Shown: one piece after another, positions 54,214-63,782 of the stretch
Layout of the letters: each line of letters opens with the position of its first letter
Numbering within the stretch: position 1 is the first letter of the stretch
Assembly (NCBI GenBank): GCA_022446985.1
Contig: JAKVBD010000017.1
Location: 1-64,000 of the forward strand
DNA from: Lentisphaerales bacterium
GTDB lineage: Bacteria; Verrucomicrobiota; Lentisphaeria; Lentisphaerales; Lentisphaeraceae
DNA length: 64,000 nt
Direction of reading: 5' to 3'
Program-made: the position numbers and the translations under genes
Notes under the pieces: generated by a model
The model's database searches: none
Seen by the model: the letters and a program-made list of their open reading frames with translations, nothing else
Told to the model about the DNA's origin: nothing

Positions 54214-55461
54214 TTACTTTCTGTATTGTTGTTGTTTAGTTTTCAGAGTCATTTCTTGTAACTTGCCGGATCTTATAACACCAAGTGAAGTACTGCTTCC
54301 AGCACGATTATGCAGTTTTATATGAGTGATTAAATCCTGCGTCACGGCGTCTTTTTGAACCTTGTTTACAGATACAACAATGTCGCCTTCTTCCAGGTCA
54401 TGGGCACCTTCTAGCATGGCATTTATATCTACCTCTGTGATTTTTGAAGCAAAGCCATCCAGAGGCAGGTTGAGTTTTTGCTTTTCTTCATCGCTAAGTT
54501 TTTGAGCTTTGAAGAATACCAAAGGGTCAATACTCCAGTATCTGTGAGTCAGATCGGTAAGCCACCATTGGTCAGGAAGAGTCAGTTTCAGAGGAACAGT
54601 TTTTCCTTTTCTCTGTACTGAGATTTGAATTTTTTTTGCCTGTCGATCTACTGTGTTCAGGAGGTGTTGAATATCTGCAAAAGTAAATACTTTTTTATTA
54701 TTTAATTCTGTTACAAGGTCACCTGGGAGCATGCCGGATACTTTTGCAGAAGCAGTGACTTTAGCAACTTTTAAACCTTTAGGAATATCCAGCTCAAAAC
54801 CAAGGTTACGTATGTCAGGATATACGAACATGTCTTTTAGCTTATCCAGAGAACCTTCAGTTTCTTTTTGCGTCGCGCGGTGATCGCCTACGAGGTGGCA
54901 CTCCACACAACGCTTTTTATCGATTACATCTCTCTTCAAAGTTGGAATGTCACGAGGGTAGAATGGATCTTTTCTGATTTGTTTTGGGAGCTTACCTTGT
55001 TCATAGAGCTCGTGCTGCTCCAGGCCTTGGGTCAGTGCCAGGTTTAAGCTGTCAAAGTTCAGGTAAGTCGTCGCCGAGCGTTCGTCACGACCACCAAAGC
55101 GCATATAGATATGCTCGTCGGCATTCATGACAAAAAAGAACAGGGCATTATGTCGATCGAATTCAAAAAGATTTAGATCTATACCAGTTAAAGTTGTTAT
55201 GCGCAGCAAGACGTACTGCGACATGAGTTTTCCTCTCGTGGAATTTAGTTTAGTATGCACCAACTGTGCATCAAATTGACGTCCGTTGCGGCAAGGGGCA
55301 CACCGGAACTCAAGAAGTATCGGCTTAGCAGTTTCTTTGGCTTGCTGAATAGCTTGATCGTAGTTGTGTAGCCACTTTACTTTTTCGGCATCTGTATTTG
55401 TCTCAGCGAAGAGAGAAGCACTTACAGCAAAAAAGCTCATTAAAAATATACGCATTTTCAT
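54214..55461 (-). CDS. Exported thioredoxin-like / CXXCH / PDZ protein
   Basis: 415 residues with a signal peptide. Residues 30-145 look like a thioredoxin fold with a CAPC site (Cys54, Cys57) in LLEFRCAPCRNG. Cys185-Val-Glu-Cys188-His189 is a c-type heme motif. Two PDZ-like domains follow (about 215-290 with GMLPGDLVTELNNK, and 320-400 with LEEGDIVVSVNKVQ). A single chain with a thiol site, a heme site and PDZ domains suggests periplasmic redox work on a protein or metal partner; this is inference. Confidence 0.82.
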   Translation of the reverse strand: MKMRIFLMSFFAVSASLFAETNTDAEKVKWLHNYDQAIQQAKETAKPILLEFRCAPCRNGRQFDAQLVHTKLNSTRGKLMSQYVLLRITTLTGIDLNLFEFDRHNALFFFVMNADEHIYMRFGGRDERSATTYLNFDSLNLALTQGLEQHELYEQGKLPKQIRKDPFYPRDIPTLKRDVIDKKRCVECHLVGDHRATQKETEGSLDKLKDMFVYPDIRNLGFELDIPKGLKVAKVTASAKVSGMLPGDLVTELNNKKVFTFADIQHLLNTVDRQAKKIQISVQRKGKTVPLKLTLPDQWWLTDLTHRYWSIDPLVFFKAQKLSDEEKQKLNLPLDGFASKITEVDINAMLEGAHDLEEGDIVVSVNKVQKDAVTQDLITHIKLHNRAGSSTSLGVIRSGKLQEMTLKTKQQQYRK

Positions 55462-55494
55462 ATTATCTTACTCAATGTTGTAGTTCTAAATTTT

Positions 55495-56814
55495 CTACTT
55501 AGCCTGCATTATTGCTATGGTATTTTCTACTGAAGCAGGTGAAGTCTCATTATTTACTTTTGAAGGTATTTTTAAAACAAGGTCATTCGCCATCGCACAA
55601 GAACCTTCATTGCATACCTGGGCGTTTATGGTAATTGAAAAATCATTTTTGGGTAATTCAGAAAGTTCCCTTATAAAATAAGTCTTGCCTTCAAAGCCCC
55701 AGGTATTCCAGTTCATCTTTGGCTTTGACATATCCTTTGGTTTAGTTTGGCGCCAATCGCCGGCAGTTTTAACACTGTCTTCCAGCCTAAGCCTCGTAGG
55801 CAGTTCACTCATGGCATCTGGTCCATTTTTGGCTTGTGCACGAATAGTGTTGTCCATGGAGTAGCTGTGCCAGCCTTTGCCATGATTGGCCTCAATTACC
55901 AGCGTTTTGCCAAAAATAGCGCCACGGTACCATATGGCAATTTCCTGTCCATTATAAGCGGCCTTACTTTTTGACCATTGAGAGGTGCTTGCAATGTTTG
56001 ATTTTTTTGGCAGAAAGACTTTTACTAATGCCTTGCGATTTTCTTTGCTTAATTCACGTACCCAATAACGGGACTCGTTCATGGGTACGTTTTCCGGTAG
56101 TGACTTCGCCTTCGGCAAAATACTTTTTAGCTCTGAATGAGATAGAATACTATCGCCATCTTTATCGGCTTGGTGAATGACGATCGTCAGGCTGACTGCA
56201 TCTATCCAGTTTTGTATGTGGGGAGTATAATTAATGAGCCATTCATGGCCCTCAAGAAAACCATTCTCATCTAGGTCATGCCTCTTAAAGCCTTTGCGTT
56301 GAATTTCAGTGAAACCTTCTTTGTCCACTTTATGTTCGGGAGTTATGGGGGAACCGACAGCATATTCTTTGAGGTTGATTTTACCGTCACCATCAACATC
56401 AAGTGAGAGCATTCTTTCAATTGGTTTGTCGAATGCTTTTTTTATAGCAACAGAAATCTCACTTTCTCCAATCATACCGGCTTCATCTTTAGGAATCCTC
56501 TTAATAAAGTCTTTATCAGCATCGGCATGACTACGGCGATAGCGATCACTATGACCACGCTTTTTATACATTTCTGGGACAGGGCCTCCTGGGCGGGCAA
56601 AGCCACGTTTCATAAGATCGACTAAAACAGATCGTAGTTGAACACGACCATCATTATCTCTATCGTGGGTTAAAATGGCAGACAAAAGGTTAGCACTAAA
56701 GTCTCTGGTTAGTTTGTTGAGCTCTACATCAATAGCAACAGGTAAATTATTTTTTTCATTAGCTATTGCTGTGTTCATATATATAAAAATTAATATGAGT
56801 GATTTTAGTTTCAT
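55495..56814 (-). CDS. Exported EF-hand protein with DsbD N-terminal-like domain
   Basis: 439 residues, signal peptide, then EF-hand loops in the first 250 residues (DRDNDGRVQLRS, DVDGDGKINLKE, DLDENGFLEGHE, DKDGDSILSHSE). Residues 285-425 match the DsbD N-terminal (DsbC-like) immunoglobulin fold: KGWHSYSMDN, LPTRLRLED and NAQVCNEGSCAMANDLVLKI, with the two Cys that exchange disulfides in DsbD. No DsbD membrane part is present. First gene of the three-gene unit, divergent from the siderophore operon. Confidence 0.82.
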   Translation of the reverse strand: MKLKSLILIFIYMNTAIANEKNNLPVAIDVELNKLTRDFSANLLSAILTHDRDNDGRVQLRSVLVDLMKRGFARPGGPVPEMYKKRGHSDRYRRSHADADKDFIKRIPKDEAGMIGESEISVAIKKAFDKPIERMLSLDVDGDGKINLKEYAVGSPITPEHKVDKEGFTEIQRKGFKRHDLDENGFLEGHEWLINYTPHIQNWIDAVSLTIVIHQADKDGDSILSHSELKSILPKAKSLPENVPMNESRYWVRELSKENRKALVKVFLPKKSNIASTSQWSKSKAAYNGQEIAIWYRGAIFGKTLVIEANHGKGWHSYSMDNTIRAQAKNGPDAMSELPTRLRLEDSVKTAGDWRQTKPKDMSKPKMNWNTWGFEGKTYFIRELSELPKNDFSITINAQVCNEGSCAMANDLVLKIPSKVNNETSPASVENTIAIMQAK

Positions 56815-56881
56815 GAACTACATTCCGGTTTCGGTACGGTCGTTTAATATTTTATATCGCGTTTAACTTTTATTGTTATAT

Positions 56882-56898
56882 ATGAGACTTTATCTCAT
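56882..56898. promoter_or_regulatory. 17-bp operator-like dyad before the EF-hand operon
   Basis: ATGAGACTTTATCTCAT is a perfect inverted repeat (TGAGA-N5-TCTCA), 67 bases before the EF-hand/DsbD-like gene start, in the divergent region. Confidence 0.6.
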
Positions 56899-57117
56899 AT
56901 ATTTCTATATCTGTGAATTAAAAATGAGTCGCCTTTTAAGAGAGGCCCAGTTAAGGGATATTTGTCTTATCAGTTAGCTCTATTTTTTGATCAGGTGGTG
57001 TTTTTTCTCATTTTTACTCTCATCAAGTATGTGACGTAGTTTGAGTTAAATTCCTCTATTTATTTCCTTATTTTTATATGAATTTGGATAATTAGCTTTT
57101 TATGTATATTGAATAAA

Positions 57118-57134
57118 TTGAGATTTACTCTCAA
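57118..57134. promoter_or_regulatory. 17-bp operator-like dyad before the siderophore operon
   Basis: TTGAGATTTACTCTCAA is a perfect TTGAGA / TCTCAA repeat, 61 bases before the first siderophore gene. The remainder of the 56.8-57.2 kb gap is AT-rich without other clear structure. Confidence 0.65.
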
Positions 57135-57195
57135 TAATTATGGAGGTGTTGATTGTTTCATTCGTCCTTGTGGTAAATCACAAAGGAATATTGTC

Positions 57196-58623
57196 ATGAA
57201 AGCGACACTGGAATATGGAACTAATAGCCTGAAGGATCAGGCTTTTGATCAAATCGCAAAGGGCTGTGACTACAGTTTTACTGGTAGTCGCGCTCTGGAG
57301 TATCAGGAACGAATAGAATCAAATGCCCGCAGTTATCCACGGCGGATACCCCTTGTACTTGATCAGGCGGAAGGCATTTATGTGAAAGATGAAGAAGGAC
57401 GTTTCTTCATTGATTGCCTTGGAGGTGCCGGGACTTTGGCTCTTGGACACAATCACTCTTCACTTAAGCAAGCTGTCTCTGAAGTTATGGATTCAAATTT
57501 GCCGCTTCATACGCTCGATATTACAACAAAAGTAAAAGTCGAATTCAAATCGGAGTTATTTAAGACCCTGCCGAAAAACTTTGCAGAAAATGCTCGTATA
57601 CAATTTTGTGGTCCGGCGGGAACTGATGCCGTAGAAGCCGTGATCAAACTGATGAAAATTGCCACAGGTCGCAGTAACGTATTTGCTTTTCACGGTGCGT
57701 ACCACGGCATGACTCATGGGTCTCTCAGTTTGACTGGAAACCTTGGAGCAAAGAGCGATGTCGACCATTTGATGGGAGGGGTTCATTTTTTCCCATATCC
57801 GTACGAATATCGCTGCCCATTTGGCAAAGGTGGCGCTGAAGGAGCTTTACTAAGTCTCAGTTACCTACGATCTGTCCTCGAAGACCCTGAGAGTGGCATT
57901 TGTAAGCCGGCTGCGATAATTCTTGAAGCTGTCCAGGGGGAAGGCGGAGTTATCCCGGCGCCGATCAGTTGGTTGCGAGAATTGCGTGAGATCACCAAGG
58001 ATCACGATGTGCCTTTGATCATTGATGAAGTCCAGACAGGTATGGGGCGTACAGGTTTTTACTATGCATTCGAGCGAGCTGGAATTGAACCGGATGCAGT
58101 TGTTCTCTCCAAAGCCATAGGGGGAAGCCTGCCACTTGCAGTAGTTATTTATAATAAGAACTACGACAAGTGGCAGAGCGGAGCCCATGCCGGAACATTT
58201 CGAGGAAATCAGATGGCCATGGCTGCGGGTACAGCGACGATTAAGATTATACGCGAAACCGGACTTTTGGGAAATGTTCAGGAACAGGGCGAGTATCTTA
58301 TGGGGCGTTTGAAAGCTCTGGAGCGCCGTTTTGAATTTATTGGTCAGGCGCGTGGTGTCGGTTTAATGCTGGGAATGGAATTTGTAAAGGATTCTAAATC
58401 TAAAGAGCACAATCCTCAGTTGGCTCGCGAGTTCCAGCAGAAGTGTCTCAAGCGTGGTTTAATTCTCGAGTTGGGCGGGCGTCACTCATCTGTAGTAAGA
58501 TTACTTCCACCACTCATCATAAACAAAGATGAAGTAAAGCTTGTTGCTGAGATTCTCGAAGAAGTTTGTACAGAATTATACGCTGACTTCCTTATGCCTG
58601 AACGAGAGGAGAGTATTGCATGA
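57196..58623 (+). CDS. rhbA: Diaminobutyrate-2-oxoglutarate aminotransferase
   Basis: About 475 residues from the ATG at 57196, preceded by AAAGGA; the longer open frame to 57109 would put the operator dyad inside the gene. Class III PLP aminotransferase: DCLGGAGTLALGHNH, FCGPAGTDAVEAVIKL, FHGAYHGMTHG, LIIDEVQTGMGRTG and the PLP lysine in LSKAIGGSLPLAV. It makes 2,4-diaminobutyrate from aspartate semialdehyde, the first step toward 1,3-diaminopropane for a citrate-hydroxamate siderophore. It overlaps the next gene by ATGA. Confidence 0.93.
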   Translation: MKATLEYGTNSLKDQAFDQIAKGCDYSFTGSRALEYQERIESNARSYPRRIPLVLDQAEGIYVKDEEGRFFIDCLGGAGTLALGHNHSSLKQAVSEVMDSNLPLHTLDITTKVKVEFKSELFKTLPKNFAENARIQFCGPAGTDAVEAVIKLMKIATGRSNVFAFHGAYHGMTHGSLSLTGNLGAKSDVDHLMGGVHFFPYPYEYRCPFGKGGAEGALLSLSYLRSVLEDPESGICKPAAIILEAVQGEGGVIPAPISWLRELREITKDHDVPLIIDEVQTGMGRTGFYYAFERAGIEPDAVVLSKAIGGSLPLAVVIYNKNYDKWQSGAHAGTFRGNQMAMAAGTATIKIIRETGLLGNVQEQGEYLMGRLKALERRFEFIGQARGVGLMLGMEFVKDSKSKEHNPQLAREFQQKCLKRGLILELGGRHSSVVRLLPPLIINKDEVKLVAEILEEVCTELYADFLMPEREESIA

Positions 58624-60095
58624 TTATGGTCGAAGAAAGTTTAGAGAATTACTTTCTGACATCTTCTGGAGATAGTTTCACCAGACTTGAGGATTTGACC
58701 AGAGAAGCCTTGAATTGTATTCGTGACAACATCGTCAATTGCGATCAACCTTTTTCAGGAATTCGCGGCGATGAATTCCGCGATGAGCTTAAGAACTGGA
58801 TTTCAAAGGCTGGAGAGACTTCTACTTTTGGAGGCTTAACAGAGAAAGTATTTCAGCATGGCATTCAAGTGAATCATCCAGCTTGTGCGGCTCACTTGCA
58901 CTGCCCGGTTTTAGCTCCGGCAGTTGCTGCTGAACTGTTGATCGCTGCCAGTAATTACTCTATGGATTCCTGGGACCAGACAGGTGCAGCGACGATTATT
59001 GAAGATGAGATTGTAAAGTGGCTTGGTCAAAAAATCGGCTATGAAGAATGCAGCTCAGGAGTCTTTACGAGTGGTGGGACTCAGTCAAATTTAATGGGAA
59101 TGCTGCTGGCCCGGAATCACTTTTTTACTCAGCGCGGAGAAGATGTCGGGAGCCAGGGCCTGAGCGGAGAAAAAGCCTATGTTGTTTGCAATGAACATGC
59201 GCATTTCAGCATATCTCAAAGTCTGGCGTTGTTGGGACTTGGCAGAGATGCTGCCGTAAAGGTGAAGTCAAACAGCGACTTCCAGATGGATTTGACCGAG
59301 TTACAAAATACTTATGCAAAGCTTAAAGCTGAGGGTTGTCCTGTCATTGCAGTGGTTGCCACTGCCGGTACCACAGATTTTGGCAGTATTGACCCACTTC
59401 TTGGGATTGCAGAGTTTTGTCGAGATGAAGATTTATGGTTGCATGTCGATGCTGCATATGGTGGTGGCTTATTACTTAGTCAGAGTAAGCACCTACTGTC
59501 CGGTCTGCAATTGGCAGATTCCATAACCATTGACTTTCACAAGCTTTTCTTTTTACCCATTAGTTGCAGTACTCTCATGGTGAAAAACAGCAACTTACTT
59601 GAGAGTATTCACTTTTTTTCTAATTATCTAAACCGCCAGGAAGACCAGGAGGAAGGAGTCCTGAATCTTGTCGGGAGGTCGATTCAGACAACGCGCCGTT
59701 TTGATGCTTTCAAAGTCTGGGTCTGTTTACAGACTCCCGGCGAGAAACTGTGGGGAGAGGCGATAGATAAAGTACTAAAAATAGGAGAGCATGCTGCAGA
59801 GACAATTAAGAGTTACTACTCATTTGAACTGGTGAATCGACCGGTGATGAACTCTGTCGTCTTCTATTTAAAAGACAAAGCACTTTCCCTCGAGGAAGCC
59901 AATTTGCTGCACAACAAAGTCCGCAAAGCTCTTTTAGCAGAAGGCAAAGTTGTTTTAGGCCAAACCGAAATTGCCGGGAGGGTCTGTTTCAAGCTGACTT
60001 TAATGAATCCTTTATGCACAGAAGAGGATCTTGAGAATATCCTCGAAGAAGTTTACCAGGCCTGCCTGATTCAAAGATTTCAAAGTAGAGATTAA
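58620..60095 (+). CDS. rhbB: L-2,4-diaminobutyrate decarboxylase
   Basis: 491 residues, group II PLP decarboxylase. HPACAAHLHCPVLAPAVAAE, FTSGGTQSNLMGM, LWLHVDAAYGGG and the PLP lysine in TIDFHKLFFLPISC are clear. It converts 2,4-diaminobutyrate to 1,3-diaminopropane. The start overlaps the aminotransferase stop. The order aminotransferase then decarboxylase equals rhbA-rhbB of Sinorhizobium rhizobactin 1021. Confidence 0.93.
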   Translation: MIMVEESLENYFLTSSGDSFTRLEDLTREALNCIRDNIVNCDQPFSGIRGDEFRDELKNWISKAGETSTFGGLTEKVFQHGIQVNHPACAAHLHCPVLAPAVAAELLIAASNYSMDSWDQTGAATIIEDEIVKWLGQKIGYEECSSGVFTSGGTQSNLMGMLLARNHFFTQRGEDVGSQGLSGEKAYVVCNEHAHFSISQSLALLGLGRDAAVKVKSNSDFQMDLTELQNTYAKLKAEGCPVIAVVATAGTTDFGSIDPLLGIAEFCRDEDLWLHVDAAYGGGLLLSQSKHLLSGLQLADSITIDFHKLFFLPISCSTLMVKNSNLLESIHFFSNYLNRQEDQEEGVLNLVGRSIQTTRRFDAFKVWVCLQTPGEKLWGEAIDKVLKIGEHAAETIKSYYSFELVNRPVMNSVVFYLKDKALSLEEANLLHNKVRKALLAEGKVVLGQTEIAGRVCFKLTLMNPLCTEEDLENILEEVYQACLIQRFQSRD

Positions 60096-60098
60096 TCC

Positions 60099-61895
60099 AT
60101 GTCGAATTTATCTATAGCAGACAAAATTTGTCTGCAGTCATTTTTTAATTGTTTCGTACGCGAATGGCCTCATGCTAAACGCTTGTTAATTTCAGATATT
60201 GCCCCTGATCCGCAGTTTCTGAAAACTTTAGATGCTGAGGATTGTTTTTTATTAACACATGAAGAATACGGAGACATTCTTCTGCCTTTAAAATACCACT
60301 CTCAGACGGGAAGGCATCGCTTTGAATTTCCGATCTTTTCAAGAAAGCCTGGAGGTAATTTTGAAGAAGGGCTTGTTCAAGAAATCATTGAAAAGGCTTT
60401 AAGCTTTCTGAGTACGGAAAAAGCCTCAGAAGAATTTAAAAAGCGCATTCTCGAAAGTCACTCCAAACTCGAACAGATCATCTACAAACGAAAATTTGAT
60501 TTCTCTTGTCGGGATCTGGTGAATTCTTTGTCTTTCAAAGAGACGGAACAGGGACTTTATGCCGGGCATCTCATGCATCCTGTTCCCAAAAGTCTGGATG
60601 GTTTTAGCCGAGAGGATTTTGATAAATATTCTCCCGATATGCAGGAAGTCTTTCAAATTCACTACTTTAGAACACTAAGAGACAATGTAGAACAAGCTTC
60701 TGCGACAGGGCTTCTTCCTGAAAAAATGATCAAGGTTCTACTTGGTCAGGATGATCAAGTCAGTGAGGACTTTAAAGAAAAATATTTAGGAGATGATGAC
60801 CACGTACTTTTACCGGTGCATCCCTGGCAAGCAGCTTATTTACTGAAGCAACCGCGTTTTCAAAAGTTGCTGAATAAAGGCGTACTGGAATACCTTGGAG
60901 GTGTGGGAGAGGGTTTTTCTGCGACTTCTTCGGTACGTTGTGTCTACAGTGACTTGTACCCCTTCATGTATAAATTTTCTCTGAATGTAAAAATTACCAA
61001 TTCTCTGCGTGTTAATAAAACAAGAGAGCTCAAAAGAGGTAAAGAAATGTACAGTTTACTGCTGAGTGAATTTGGTGGTGAGCTTGCCAAAAAATATCCA
61101 CAGTTTCATTTTATCGCTGATCCAGCTTACATATCTTTAAAAATAGATGGGGAGATTCAGGAAGAGTTCTCGGTTGTTTTAAGGGAGAACCCTTTTTCAT
61201 ACCTACGATCGAATGATGTTTCTAACCTATCCGCACTATGTCAGGATGACTTAAGTCAGGGGCGTAGTCGATTAGCGATGATGATTGACTCACTCAGTCA
61301 GTTACACGGGCAGGAAAAAGAAGCGGTTTGTCAGTCCTGGTTTGCCAAGTATCTGAAGGTTGCGATAGAACCGATTCTCTGGTTGTACCATGAGTATGGG
61401 CTGGTCTTTGAGGCTCATCAGCAGAATTGTTTACTGGAATTGCAGGACTGCTGGCCGGACCAGTTCTACTACAGGGACAATCAGGGTTATTTTCACGTCG
61501 AAGAAGCCCACGAAAATCTTTGTCAACTTGTTGCTAAGATGGGCGAGGATAGCGAGTCATGTGCACCAGAGGCACTGGTCAATAAATACCTGACTTACTA
61601 CCTGGTAGTTAATCATCTTGGAGGATTGATCAACAGCATCGGTTCCGCCGGAATTATATCAGAAAAAATCCTTTGGCAGCAAGCTAGAGAATTTCTTCAG
61701 GGAATTAAACCGGGTCCTTATGGTCAGCAATTTCTCAAGGGAATTTTATGGGAGCCAACACTTAGTTGTAAGGCAAATATGTTGACTCGTATTCGTGAAA
61801 TCGATGAGCTCGAAGCAGATGTCGCCAATCAGTCGGTTTACATCGAACTGCCTAACCCGCTGTTCTCAGATGTGAAGGAGACTGCTCATGTATAA
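60099..61895 (+). CDS. rhbC: IucA/IucC-family siderophore synthetase
   Basis: 598 residues, NRPS-independent siderophore (NIS) synthetase, which joins citrate carboxylates to amines with ATP. Family landmarks are GHLMHPVPKSLDGF, LLPVHPWQAAYLL, EGFSATSSVRCVY, SLRVNKTRELKRG and HQQNCLLELQ. By order it is RhbC-like. A complete rhizobactin or schizokinen path needs a second synthetase (RhbF-like); none is in the window. The end overlaps the acetyltransferase by eight bases. Confidence 0.94.
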   Translation: MSNLSIADKICLQSFFNCFVREWPHAKRLLISDIAPDPQFLKTLDAEDCFLLTHEEYGDILLPLKYHSQTGRHRFEFPIFSRKPGGNFEEGLVQEIIEKALSFLSTEKASEEFKKRILESHSKLEQIIYKRKFDFSCRDLVNSLSFKETEQGLYAGHLMHPVPKSLDGFSREDFDKYSPDMQEVFQIHYFRTLRDNVEQASATGLLPEKMIKVLLGQDDQVSEDFKEKYLGDDDHVLLPVHPWQAAYLLKQPRFQKLLNKGVLEYLGGVGEGFSATSSVRCVYSDLYPFMYKFSLNVKITNSLRVNKTRELKRGKEMYSLLLSEFGGELAKKYPQFHFIADPAYISLKIDGEIQEEFSVVLRENPFSYLRSNDVSNLSALCQDDLSQGRSRLAMMIDSLSQLHGQEKEAVCQSWFAKYLKVAIEPILWLYHEYGLVFEAHQQNCLLELQDCWPDQFYYRDNQGYFHVEEAHENLCQLVAKMGEDSESCAPEALVNKYLTYYLVVNHLGGLINSIGSAGIISEKILWQQAREFLQGIKPGPYGQQFLKGILWEPTLSCKANMLTRIREIDELEADVANQSVYIELPNPLFSDVKETAHV

Positions 61896-62478
61896 ATTTA
61901 CGCCAAAAGAAACCTCAGGGCAGTACGATGTTCTCTGCCATGGCAATGCATATGAAGTTAGAGAGGTTGATTTAGATAGAGACTTAGAAACTCTGCATAC
62001 CTGGATGAATCATCGCCATGTGGCAAAATTCTGGAAGCTGGATAAGCCGGTAGATGAATTGCGGAAGCACTTTGTAAAGCATCAGGCAGACACACACCAA
62101 AAGCTCTATATGCTGGCCAAAGATGGCGTCGATTTTGCCTACTTTGAAAAATATTCTCTCGAGGGAGATCCATTTGGAAAATACATCGATTATACCGACA
62201 AAGATTTTGGTTACCATATTCTTATAGGCAATCCCCGCATGGTTGGTCGCGGTGTTTTGCACGACACCTTGTCAATCATCACTTTAACTCTTTTTGAAAC
62301 TGAAGATTGTCAAAGAGTTTTTGGGGAGCCGGATGTCCGGGTTAAGCCTTTCATCATGATTTGCAATGAGCTTGGTTATAAGTGGCGGACGATGTTTGAG
62401 ATGCCGGATAAACGAGCCAATATTTTTGAAATAACCCGTGAGACCTTTTATAGGAAAAATGAGGTTCTCGCATGTTAA
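61888..62478 (+). CDS. rhbD: Siderophore GNAT acyltransferase (IucB/RhbD-like)
   Basis: 196 residues, GNAT fold of the siderophore acetyltransferase branch. LHTWMNHRHVAKFWKLD, FAYFEKYSLEGDPFG and YHILIGNPRMVGRG carry the typical blocks. It adds an acetyl group to the hydroxylamine to form the hydroxamate. It overlaps both neighbours. Confidence 0.92.
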   Translation: MYKFTPKETSGQYDVLCHGNAYEVREVDLDRDLETLHTWMNHRHVAKFWKLDKPVDELRKHFVKHQADTHQKLYMLAKDGVDFAYFEKYSLEGDPFGKYIDYTDKDFGYHILIGNPRMVGRGVLHDTLSIITLTLFETEDCQRVFGEPDVRVKPFIMICNELGYKWRTMFEMPDKRANIFEITRETFYRKNEVLAC

Positions 62479-63782
62479 CGGAACAGATTTACGACGTGGT
62501 TGCAGTGGGTCTGGGGCCATTTAATCTTGGGCTGGCTGCATTACTTGAGGAAAATACCGACAAGCAGGCTTTGTTTCTTGAGAAGAAAGAGGAGTTTCAC
62601 TGGCATCCGGGAATGTTAATTGAGGGTACAATTCTGCAGGTGCCATTTTTAGCAGACCTTGTGAGTCTGGTTGATCCTTGTAGCGAGTATTCATTTTTAT
62701 CTTACCTGAAGAATCGCCGCAGATTGTATAAGTTTTACTTTTTTGAAGATTATCACATACCTCGCCAGGAATACAGTTCGTACTGTCGCTGGGTTTCAGA
62801 AAAGCTGGAGAACTGTCAATTTGGGGCAGATGTTCATACGGTAGTTCTCAGAGATGATGAATTGTTTGAAGTGACTTATATGGCGAATGGCGAAAGCCGC
62901 CGGATTCTAGCTGAAAATGTCGTTATGGGAACGGGAACCAGTCCGGTTATTCCAGAGTGTGTTCAACAGTATCGAGAAGATGAGTCTATCCTGCATAGTT
63001 CGACTTACCTCCAAAGTAAAGAAAACTTACAAAATGGCAGCAAAATCGCGGTTATTGGTTCCGGGCAAAGTGCCGGTGAGATATTCCTGGATCTCTTGCA
63101 GGGCGATGCTAACTCTGAGTACTGCTGGTTAACCCGTTCAGACGGATTTTTTCCGATGGAATACTCTAAGCTTGGCCTGGAGTACTTTTCACCTGAGTAT
63201 ATCGATTTTTTCCATAAACTTTCGAGAGAAGAAAGAGTTAAAACTGTGAAGTCGCAGGATCTTCTTTATAAGGGAATCAGTGCCGATACCATTGCTGAAA
63301 TTTACAATCTTCTTTATCATCGCAGTGTCGAAAATAATCCTACTCATTCAAAACTTTTCAGTCATGCTGAAGTAGTGGGTGTTCAACGAAATGACGAGCG
63401 TTCTGGATATAAGTGGAAAGTTGATGTTCGCCATAAAAAGACCGGGACAAAGCATGTTATGGAGTGCGACAGTCTGGTGTTTGCAACTGGCTATAAATCG
63501 TTTTTACCAGACTTATTGGATGGCGTTTCGTGTTATTTGACATCGACTGATCTTGAAGAATTAAACATCGACCGTCAATACCGTTTAGAGTTATCCGGAA
63601 AGTCCAAAGGGTCGATGTTTATTCAAAATGGCGATCTCTTTACTCACGGAGTCGCAGCTCCGGACTTAGGGCTTGGTGTGCACCGCAACTCAGTCATCAT
63701 CAATGCTCTTTGTGGAGAGGACGTTTTACCGGTAGATGAAGTCAATGTCTTCCAGAGTTTTGAAATGCCGGAGAGGTTTTGA
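62472..63782 (+). CDS. rhbE: Diamine N-monooxygenase (IucD/RhbE-like)
   Basis: 436 residues, FAD/NADPH N-hydroxylating monooxygenase. FAD site VGLGPFNLGLAALL at residues 12-25, NADPH site GSGQSAGEIFLDLL near 197, and FATGYKSFLPDLL near 335. It hydroxylates the terminal amine of 1,3-diaminopropane. The TGATG junction couples it to the MFS gene. Confidence 0.94.
   Translation: MLTEQIYDVVAVGLGPFNLGLAALLEENTDKQALFLEKKEEFHWHPGMLIEGTILQVPFLADLVSLVDPCSEYSFLSYLKNRRRLYKFYFFEDYHIPRQEYSSYCRWVSEKLENCQFGADVHTVVLRDDELFEVTYMANGESRRILAENVVMGTGTSPVIPECVQQYREDESILHSSTYLQSKENLQNGSKIAVIGSGQSAGEIFLDLLQGDANSEYCWLTRSDGFFPMEYSKLGLEYFSPEYIDFFHKLSREERVKTVKSQDLLYKGISADTIAEIYNLLYHRSVENNPTHSKLFSHAEVVGVQRNDERSGYKWKVDVRHKKTGTKHVMECDSLVFATGYKSFLPDLLDGVSCYLTSTDLEELNIDRQYRLELSGKSKGSMFIQNGDLFTHGVAAPDLGLGVHRNSVIINALCGEDVLPVDEVNVFQSFEMPERF

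Noticed and set aside
57109-57195. Upstream extension of the aminotransferase gene (TTG start)
   Set aside because: It covers the operator dyad, lacks a ribosome-binding site, and the ATG at 57196 has AAAGGA at proper distance and matches family length.
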